A stretch of DNA of 64,000 nt from Streptomyces xanthochromogenes (GTDB lineage Bacteria; Actinomycetota; Actinomycetes; Streptomycetales; Streptomycetaceae): positions 21,997 to 85,996 of the forward strand of contig NZ_BMUZ01000021.1 of NCBI RefSeq assembly GCF_014650455.1, written 5' to 3'. How positions within the stretch are numbered: position 1 is the stretch's first letter; every line of letters begins with the position of its first letter. Of this stretch, positions 58,342-64,000 are shown piece by piece. The notes below the pieces were generated by a model, which made no database searches, was not told the DNA's origin, and saw only the letters and a list, made by a program, of their open reading frames with translations. The position numbers and the translations under genes are program-made.

Positions 58342-59913
58342 TCACGGCATCGTCGCCCACAGCCCGCAGTGGTGGACCCCGCCCGGCCGCACCGGGCCCG
58401 TACGGTCCGGCGCCAGGCCCTGCACCTGTGAGCGCGTCCAGCGCGGCGCCCCGCCGCCGCCCGGGTCCCCGAAGCGGGCGAACCGCGTCCAGTACCCGAT
58501 CATCGTGTCCGCGAGCCGGTGCTGACCTTCCGTCATATTTCTTGGCCTGCCGCCCAGATCGAACAGGTACGGCAGCTCGGTGGTGTGGGTCGCGCCCAGC
58601 GGGAACGGCGGGGGAGCGGGCGTCGGGCGCGGCGGGTCCGGGTCGGCGAACTCGTAGCGCCACACCGGCTGACGCGCCGCGAGCAGTGACCCGGTGCGCA
58701 GCGTGGGACAGGCGTAGTTCGCGTCCCCGACGACCGCGCCGAACACCGGCCCGCCGTCCGTGCCGTGCACCGGATACGCTGCCACGACCTCCGCGGCCCG
58801 CGCCGGGTCGGGCACGAACTCCCGCACCACATCGGGCCAGTTGGCCGGATTGACGGACGTGCCGGCCGCGATGATGCCGGCCGCCCAGACGGTGCCCTCG
58901 TCGTGGTTGGCCCCAATGAGCACCGGTACCCGCGCCACCCGCCCCGAGGCGACCGCCCCGGCCGGGTCGCGCGGCAGCAGAGGAGTCCCGTACTCGGGCT
59001 GTGCGTCCGCCCCCTGCGCCGCCAGCAGCCGGGCCACCGGAACCCGGCGCAGACAGCCGAGCACATCCGCCCGCCGTGCGCAGCCGACCGCGTCGGCGAG
59101 CTTCGCCCCGGCGGCCTCCGCCGCCGCAGGTCCCACCGCATAGGGGGCGAACGGGCGAGCCGGACCACCCGTACAGGGCCCGCTCTCCATGATCGCCCGA
59201 TGGAACAGCCCGGCCGCCGCGGGCGAGGCGAGCTGGGCGCAGACCGCGTAGGACCCGGCCGACTCCCCGGCGAGCGTCACGTTCCGCGCGTCCCCGCCGA
59301 ACGCGCCGATGTTCCGCCGTACATAGCGCAGCGCCGCCTGCTGGTCGGCGAGGCCGAAGGTGCCCGAGCCGGGCAGGCCCGCGCGGCCGAGGAAACCGAG
59401 CGCGCCCAGGCGGTAGTCGACGGTGACCACGACCACATCGCCCCGCACCGCCATCCGGTGCGCGTCGTAGGAGCTTCCGGCACCGGAGGTGAAACCGCCG
59501 CCGTGCAGCCACACCAGCACCGGCCGGGGACGGCTCGGGCTCGCGTCGGAAGGGGCGGTCACGTTCAGGTGGAGACAGTCCTCGCCGGTGCTGCCGCCCG
59601 GCACCTCGCCGGCGGGCTGCGCGCACGCCGGTGCGGGCCGCGTCGCATCGCGGACGCCGTGCCAGGCGGCGGCCGGCCTCGGCAGCGCCCAGCGCAGAGC
59701 CCCGACGGGCGGAGCGGCGTACGGGACGCCGAAGAAGACCCGGTATCCCTCGTGGTCCGCCCCGCGCACCGCCCCGGCACCGGTCCGCACCACCGGTGCC
59801 GACCCCGCGGCCGATGCGGATGCGGCTGGTGCGGGCGGGGGCGCCACGGCGGAGGGAACCAGCACGGCCACCGCGCTCGCGGCGACCGCGGCGAGCCACC
59901 GCACCTCAGCCAC
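58342..59913 (-). CDS. Secreted type B carboxylesterase
   Basis: A 523-residue alpha/beta hydrolase of the carboxylesterase/cholinesterase family. The signal peptide is about residues 1-32 (VAASAVAVLVPSAVA), the oxyanion HGGG is at 137-140, the nucleophile Ser218 is in GESAGS, and the acid and His appear in NHDEG and THTTELPYLF. EDCLHLN is the family signature. It would hydrolyse esters outside the cell. Its start overlaps the stop of the GPP34 gene by 8 bp, so the two genes are coupled. Confidence 0.9.
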   Translation of the reverse strand: MAEVRWLAAVAASAVAVLVPSAVAPPPAPAASASAAGSAPVVRTGAGAVRGADHEGYRVFFGVPYAAPPVGALRWALPRPAAAWHGVRDATRPAPACAQPAGEVPGGSTGEDCLHLNVTAPSDASPSRPRPVLVWLHGGGFTSGAGSSYDAHRMAVRGDVVVVTVDYRLGALGFLGRAGLPGSGTFGLADQQAALRYVRRNIGAFGGDARNVTLAGESAGSYAVCAQLASPAAAGLFHRAIMESGPCTGGPARPFAPYAVGPAAAEAAGAKLADAVGCARRADVLGCLRRVPVARLLAAQGADAQPEYGTPLLPRDPAGAVASGRVARVPVLIGANHDEGTVWAAGIIAAGTSVNPANWPDVVREFVPDPARAAEVVAAYPVHGTDGGPVFGAVVGDANYACPTLRTGSLLAARQPVWRYEFADPDPPRPTPAPPPFPLGATHTTELPYLFDLGGRPRNMTEGQHRLADTMIGYWTRFARFGDPGGGGAPRWTRSQVQGLAPDRTGPVRPGGVHHCGLWATMP

Positions 59914-60544
59914 CCCCCATTCCGCCCTGAGCCGCGACCATGGTGGTCCGCAGGCCGCGCACCGCGTGGCCGAGCCCGGGCGCGATCGCGTCGAGCCGCC
60001 CGGTCATCGCGTCGAGACGGCCCTGGTGGGCGCGGGCATCCGCCGCCGGAACGAGGTGCCGCACCCGGCCCGCCGCGCCGAGCGCCAGGACCACGGCGTC
60101 GTACGCCTCGACGGGCCCGGTACCCCGCAGCACGGCGGTGAGCCGCGCCTGAAGGGCCCGTACGTCCGCCGCGTGCCGCACGGTCACCTCGCGCCGGGCG
60201 GAACGCCTGAACGCGGGCCGCTCCGCGACGGTGACCAGGCCGAGGGCCGCGAGCCGGTCCTCGACCGCGCCCAGGGTCTCCCCGCGGTCGGCGCGCACCC
60301 ACGCCTTCCAGGTGCGCCGGTGCCCCCCGACGCGGGACAGGACGAGATCGAGCACAAAATCCCCGGTGCTGCCGGTGTCCGTCACCGCCACCTCGCCCGA
60401 GGTGTCGGCGACGCGGCCCAGGCAGGCCAGCTCCGCGAGCAGCGCCGCGCGCAGCAGGAAGCCGGTGCGGGTGCGGCCGTAAGGGGCCCCGGCGTCGGTG
60501 TCGTAGGCCGCGAGATACATCCGGCCGTACAGGGTGTCGGTCAT
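59906..60544 (-). CDS. GPP34 (GOLPH3/VPS74) family protein
   Basis: A 212-residue alpha-helical protein of the GPP34 family, which in eukaryotes binds phosphoinositides at the Golgi and in Streptomyces occurs in many copies of unknown role. Features are LLRAALLAELACLGRV near the N-terminus and KAWVRADRGETLGAVEDRLA. No signal or membrane segment is present. The ATG at 60544 is chosen; longer frames upstream look non-coding. It precedes the esterase gene in an apparent two-gene operon, downstream of the two-component genes. Confidence 0.85.
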   Translation of the reverse strand: MTDTLYGRMYLAAYDTDAGAPYGRTRTGFLLRAALLAELACLGRVADTSGEVAVTDTGSTGDFVLDLVLSRVGGHRRTWKAWVRADRGETLGAVEDRLAALGLVTVAERPAFRRSARREVTVRHAADVRALQARLTAVLRGTGPVEAYDAVVLALGAAGRVRHLVPAADARAHQGRLDAMTGRLDAIAPGLGHAVRGLRTTMVAAQGGMGGG

Positions 60545-60686
60545 GGCACCGACGCTAGGCAGGCCGCCCGGCGCGGGGCATCCACCAGCCGGACCGAACC
60601 GCGCCCCGACCACGGGATGAGTACGCGGCCGCCTCATCCCACGGGATGACCGGGGCGGCGGGCAGGGGTACGGGCGGGGCCGTGGC

Positions 60687-61343
60687 TCAGCCGCGGCGCG
60701 GCTCGACGAGACCGTGGTCGTACGCCGCGACCACCGCCTGCACCCGGTCGCGCAACCCCAACTTGCGCAGTACCGCGGACACATGGGACTTCACCGTCGC
60801 CTCGGACAGGTGCAGCCGGCGGGCGATCTCGGAGTTGGAGAGGGCCTGCCCGATCAGGGTGAGCACCTCGCGTTCGCGCGGCGAAAGACCGGCGAGGGCG
60901 GCGGGCGCCGGGGGCGTCGTGGTGTGCGCGAACCGGTCGAGCATGCGCCGCGTCACGGTCGGCGCGAGCAGCGCGTCCCCGCGCGCGACCACCCGCACGG
61001 CCTCGGCGAGTTCGGCGGGCCGGATGTCCTTGAGCAGGAAGCCGCTGGCCCCGGCCCGCAGCGCGGTCAGTACGTGCTCGTCGAGGTCGAAGGTGGTGAC
61101 GACGAGCACCCGGGCCGCGCTGCCGGAGGCGACGATGGCCCGGGTCGCGTCGATGCCGTCCATGACCGGCATCCGCACATCCATGAGGACGACGTCCGGC
61201 CGCAACTCGCCCACCAGGCGGACCGCGTGCTGCCCGTCCGCGGCCTCGCCGACCACTTCCAGATCGTCCCGCGCGTCGATGATCAGACGGAAACCGCCGC
61301 GCACCAGCGCCTGGTCGTCGGCCACCACCACCCGGATCGTCAC
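60687..61343 (-). CDS. LuxR family response regulator (NarL/DesR type)
   Basis: A 218-residue response regulator. The receiver domain has Asp9, Asp10, phosphoacceptor Asp55 (MDVRMPVMDG) and the conserved Lys in LLKDIRP. A LuxR HTH occupies about 150-215 (LSPREREVLTLIGQALSNSE, SEATVKSHVSAVLRKLGLRD). The GTG at 61343 overlaps the kinase stop in GTGA, so both proteins are translationally coupled and form one two-component system. Targets unknown. Confidence 0.94.
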   Translation of the reverse strand: MTIRVVVADDQALVRGGFRLIIDARDDLEVVGEAADGQHAVRLVGELRPDVVLMDVRMPVMDGIDATRAIVASGSAARVLVVTTFDLDEHVLTALRAGASGFLLKDIRPAELAEAVRVVARGDALLAPTVTRRMLDRFAHTTTPPAPAALAGLSPREREVLTLIGQALSNSEIARRLHLSEATVKSHVSAVLRKLGLRDRVQAVVAAYDHGLVEPRRG

Positions 61344-62491
61344 GACGCGTACCTTATCGGCAGCACCGCGCGTACCTCGAAACCCCCGTCGGGCCCCGGG
61401 CCCGCCTCCAGGGTGCCGCCGAGCAGCGCGGCCCGCTCCCGCATCCCCGCGAGCCCCCGCCCCGACCCGGCAGAGCGCCAACTCCGGCCTCCGGGGCGGC
61501 CGTTGTCGCTGACGTGGATGCGGACGGACTCCTCGTCACGGCACACCGACACCCGCGCCCGGCTCGCCCCGGCGTGCCGCAGGGTGTTGGTCAGGGCCTC
61601 CTGCACGATGCGGTAGCCCGCGAGGTCAACGGCGGCCGGCGGTGTCGGGCCCCGGCCCTCCTCGTGCAGCTCGACGTCCAGCCCGGCGGACCGCGCGCCC
61701 GCGGCCAGCTCGGCCAGGTCGCCGAGCCCGGGCCGCGGACGCCGGCCGTCGCCGCCCGCGCCGCCCTCCTCGCCCGCTTCCGCCCGCAGCAGCAGCCGCA
61801 GCTCCCCGAGCGCGGAGCGGCCGGCGCCGTCGATGGCCCGCAGGGCCTGCCTCGCCTGCTCCGGATCGGCGTCGAACACGTCGTCGGCGGCGCTCGCCTG
61901 GATCACCATCACCGACACGGTGTGGGCGACCACGTCGTGCACCTCCCGGGCGATCCTGGCCCGCTCCTCGGCCACCGCACGCCGGGTCTCGGCGGCGAGG
62001 TGCTGCTGCTGCGCCCGGCGCCACTGGCCCGCCGTCCAGGCCAGCGCGGCGGCAAGCAGCTGGGTGACGAGCGACAGGACCCCGCCGCCCACGAAGGCGA
62101 GCGGCGCGAGCGCGAGCATCCCGAGCAGCCCCCACCGGGAGGTGCGCACCGGCCGCAGCGCGGACAGGACGCACAGCGCGAGCTGCGCCCCGAGCAGTGC
62201 CCCGGTCAGGCTCAGCGCCGGGAAGAGCAGCCACATGGTGGACCCGAGCAGCGCGCTCACCAGGAGCACCACGGCGGGTCGTCCCACCACCCACCACAGG
62301 ACCGCGGCCTGCACCACGGCGAGCGCGAGGGCGGCGGCGGGCCGCCAGGCGGCACCGGCCTCCGCCCCGGCCGCCAGACAGACGGGCACCGCCACGCCGA
62401 GCACCAGAACCGCCGACCCCGCACGCAGCACCTCGACCGCCCGGGTCGGGGGAGGGCTGCCGGTACCGCCGAGAACGCGCGTAAGACCCAC
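61340..62491 (-). CDS. Membrane sensor histidine kinase (HisKA_3/DesK type)
   Basis: A 383-residue kinase. About five to six hydrophobic segments fill residues 20-165, leaving no large external sensor, so the signal is likely in the membrane. The phosphoacceptor His is in REVHDVVAHTVSVM, and the ATPase N and G boxes are YRIVQEALTNTLRHA and SGRGLAGMRERAALLGG. The start is a GTG at 62491. It is the partner of the overlapping response regulator; this pair resembles the many LuxR-type systems of Streptomyces. Confidence 0.93.
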   Translation of the reverse strand: MGLTRVLGGTGSPPPTRAVEVLRAGSAVLVLGVAVPVCLAAGAEAGAAWRPAAALALAVVQAAVLWWVVGRPAVVLLVSALLGSTMWLLFPALSLTGALLGAQLALCVLSALRPVRTSRWGLLGMLALAPLAFVGGGVLSLVTQLLAAALAWTAGQWRRAQQQHLAAETRRAVAEERARIAREVHDVVAHTVSVMVIQASAADDVFDADPEQARQALRAIDGAGRSALGELRLLLRAEAGEEGGAGGDGRRPRPGLGDLAELAAGARSAGLDVELHEEGRGPTPPAAVDLAGYRIVQEALTNTLRHAGASRARVSVCRDEESVRIHVSDNGRPGGRSWRSAGSGRGLAGMRERAALLGGTLEAGPGPDGGFEVRAVLPIRYAS

Positions 62492-62629
62492 GCTGCGACG
62501 CTACCAACCCCTGCCGCAGCGGAAATATTCGTGCCCGTGGCCCCGGAAATTTGCCGAAAGTACGGCGGGGCCTCCTGGCGACGCGCGCAAAATAGTAGTA
62601 TTTGCCGTGCCACCTTGTCAGATCCGTGC

Positions 62630-62801
62630 TACTGTTGATCCCAGTTGCAGTTGTGGTTCCCAAAGACTTCAAGTGCCTTGATGGTTTTATGCCGTCGGGC
62701 GCTTTTGTATTTCCGGTGTTTTCCGGACGGGGCAATCATCGCGGTAACGACGGGGTCAGCACAGTGCGGACCCCCGGGCATTGCCCCGAAGGAGATATGA
62801 C
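62630..62801 (+). promoter_or_regulatory. Long structured 5' leader of the cold shock gene
   Basis: About 170 bases lie between promoter-like TACTGT (62630-62635) and the cspA-type start. GGGGCAAT (62729-62736) can pair with ATTGCCCC (62780-62787), which ends right before the ribosome site GAAGGAG. Such leaders often make cold shock translation temperature-dependent; the function here is inferred. Confidence 0.4.
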
Positions 62802-63005
62802 ATGGCTACTGGCACCGTGAAGTGGTTCAACGCGGAAAAGGGCTTCGGCTTCATTGAGCAGGAGGGTGGCGGTCCGGACGTGTTCGCCCACTACTCGAAC
62901 ATCGCCGCCCAGGGCTTCCGTGAGCTTCAGGAAGGCCAGAAGGTGAACTTCGACGTCACGCAGGGCCAGAAGGGCCCGCAGGCCGAGAACATCACGCCTG
63001 CCTGA
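62802..63005 (+). CDS. Cold shock protein (CspA family)
   Basis: A 67-residue single OB-fold protein binding single-stranded RNA and DNA. RNP1 is KGFGFI at 13-18 and RNP2 is VFAHY at 27-31. MATGTVKWFN is the family start, preceded by GAAGGAG. It is an RNA chaperone, cytoplasmic. A strong hairpin follows the stop, and a DEAD-box helicase gene follows that. The long 5' leader suggests post-transcriptional control. Confidence 0.97.
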   Translation: MATGTVKWFNAEKGFGFIEQEGGGPDVFAHYSNIAAQGFRELQEGQKVNFDVTQGQKGPQAENITPA

Positions 63006-63027
63006 CGCTGAAGCGTTTTCTGCACGC

Positions 63028-63063
63028 GGCTGGGGCTCGCACCTTGGGGTGCGGGCCCCAGCC
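63028..63063 (+). terminator. Terminator hairpin after the cold shock gene
   Basis: GGCTGGGGCTCGCACC (63028-63043) pairs with GGTGCGGGCCCCAGCC (63048-63063) with one mismatch around a 4-base loop, 22 bp after the stop. A very stable stem with no T-tract. Confidence 0.75.
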
Positions 63064-63386
63064 CGTTGCTGTGCCACCGGGCCACCGTCACCCCATGACG
63101 GAATTTTCACGGCCCGCGGGACACCGGGCACCGCCCGCGTCCCGCCACGCAGCGGACGAACCGCCACGGCCACGGCCGGGGCGGCATCAGCCCGCTGTCC
63201 TGATCCGGCCCGCCCGCCCCACCAGGCGGCGGCTGCCCGGCATTCCGACATCGGGCGGGGGATTTCCGCGCCCCCGTGCGGCCGGATCGGAATTCAACTT
63301 CTGTTTTCGGCTCGTTCTTGCGATGCCCCGGCTGATCGAATTCGCCGGGCGTCCCTCGATACGTGCCATATCGAGGAAGGTTCTCC
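63064..63386 (+). other. Upstream region of the helicase gene
   Basis: This 323-bp stretch contains no recognisable gene. Its last 100 bases are less GC-rich than the surroundings and probably hold the helicase promoter. They end in the hairpin described at 63354-63380. Confidence 0.55.
63354..63380 (+). promoter_or_regulatory. Hairpin covering the helicase ribosome site
   Basis: CCTCGATA (63354-63361) pairs perfectly with TATCGAGG (63369-63376) around a 7-base loop. The right arm includes the first half of the ribosome site GAGGAAGG (63373-63380), so folding would limit translation of the helicase. Confidence 0.55.
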
Positions 63387-64000
63387 TTGAACCGTTCAGC
63401 TCGCACGAACGACCGCTACTCCGCCGCTCGCAAGGGCGGCGCCGACCGTGGGGCCCGCTTCCGGCCCCAGGGGCCGAACCGCTCCGGCGGCGGCCGCAGG
63501 CCCGCCGCACCGCAGGGTGAGTTCGCCCTCCCCGTCACCGTGACCCCGGCGCTGCCGCCCGTCGCGAACTTCGCCGACCTTGAGCTGCCCGCCGAGGTGC
63601 TCGAACTCCTCGCGAGCCTGGGCATGAACGAGCCCTTCCCGATCCAGTCGGCCACGCTGCCGAACTCGCTCGCGGGCCGTGACGTGCTCGGCCGTGGCCG
63701 CACCGGCTCCGGCAAGACCCTCGCCTTCGGCCTCGCCCTCCTGGTTCGCACCGCGGGCCGCCGCGCCGACTCCAAGAAGCCGCTCGCGCTGATCCTGGTG
63801 CCCACGCGTGAGCTGGCCCAGCAGGTCACCGATGCGCTGACCCCGTACGCCCGTGCCCTGCGGCTGCGGCTGGCGACGGTCGTCGGCGGGATGTCGATCG
63901 GGCGGCAGGCGGGTGCGCTGCGTTCGGGTGCGGAGGTCGTGGTGGCGACGCCGGGCCGGCTCAAGGACCTGATCGAGCGCCGGGACTGCCGTCTGGACCA
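63387..64000 (+). CDS. DEAD-box RNA helicase, N-terminal part
   Basis: The first 204 residues of a DEAD-box ATP-dependent RNA helicase; the window ends before the DEAD motif itself. Visible are a basic Arg/Gly/Ser-rich N-terminus, the Q motif (FPIQSATLP), motif I (GRTGSGKT), Ia (PTRELAQQ) and Ib (VATPGR). The start is a TTG at 63387 six bases after GAGGAAGG; no ATG fits. It follows a cold shock gene, a usual pairing for RNA unwinding in the cold. Confidence 0.93.
   Translation, partial: MNRSARTNDRYSAARKGGADRGARFRPQGPNRSGGGRRPAAPQGEFALPVTVTPALPPVANFADLELPAEVLELLASLGMNEPFPIQSATLPNSLAGRDVLGRGRTGSGKTLAFGLALLVRTAGRRADSKKPLALILVPTRELAQQVTDALTPYARALRLRLATVVGGMSIGRQAGALRSGAEVVVATPGRLKDLIERRDCRLD

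Noticed and set aside
1..64000. CRISPR arrays, tRNA or rRNA genes, insertion sequences, prophage or biosynthetic gene cluster
   Set aside because: No regularly spaced repeats, no tRNA-like cloverleaf, and no transposase, integrase, phage or PKS/NRPS gene was seen.

Overview
The window is 64 kb of very GC-rich, densely packed chromosomal DNA. Codons strongly prefer G or C in the third position, GTG and TTG starts occur, and the genes include F420-type (PPOX), PucR, DUF2637, GPP34 and mycothiol-type (Rv2466c-like) families. Together these point to a Streptomyces or close relative. It looks like core or near-core chromosome: no transposase, integrase, tRNA, rRNA or CRISPR array is visible. Genus assignment is an inference from composition and gene families.

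Layout. 1-2768: end of a subtilase, a DUF1697 protein, an aldo/keto reductase and a DsbA-like protein. 3037-12730 (minus strand): a sulfur assimilation operon, read from a leader peptide at 12730 through sirA, a small zinc-ribbon protein, cysH, cysC, cysD, cysN, a stop-start coupled 33-residue ORF, a sulfonate-type ABC transporter and a CbiX-type chelatase that could supply siroheme chemistry for SirA. 12823-18668: GNAT, GAF regulator, AidB-like dehydrogenase and YihY-type membrane protein, the last two divergent with only 17 bp between starts, then an AraC regulator. 18608-22980: VOC protein, ArsR repressor and an ABC system (ATPase with extra C-terminal domain, duplicated permease); ArsR-gene and ABC-gene promoters share a matching inverted repeat. 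23146-29472: rsgA with an upstream short ORF, an Ada/AlkA repair fusion, a ChaA-type antiporter and asnB. 29544-35624: PPOX enzyme, DUF456, TrmB/LuxR-like regulator divergent from a very large secreted subtilase ending in a clear intrinsic terminator. 35769-42800: divergent PP2C-like protein, PoxB-type enzyme, membrane Ser/Thr kinase, a 1 kb gene-poor stretch and an RsbW-like ATPase. 42852-46739: DUF2637, an iron-regulated FhuF-like reductase, GntR and a helical-repeat protein. 46881-55726: purine catabolism: PucR divergent from a three-subunit xanthine dehydrogenase, an NCS2 permease and XdhC. 55819-62491: Eis-like acetyltransferase, polysaccharide deacetylase preceded by two DevR/DosR-like palindromes, carboxylesterase, GPP34 and a two-component system. 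62802-64000: cold shock protein and the start of a DEAD-box helicase, both with structured 5' leaders.

The most notable signals are regulatory: a symmetric bidirectional promoter at 16665-16681, a two-site ArsR regulon controlling an ABC system of unknown substrate, leader-peptide attenuation before sirA, a coupled microprotein after cysN, and a hairpin covering the helicase ribosome binding site. No wholly new multi-gene system is obvious; the ArsR-ABC locus and the small ORFs are the best candidates.
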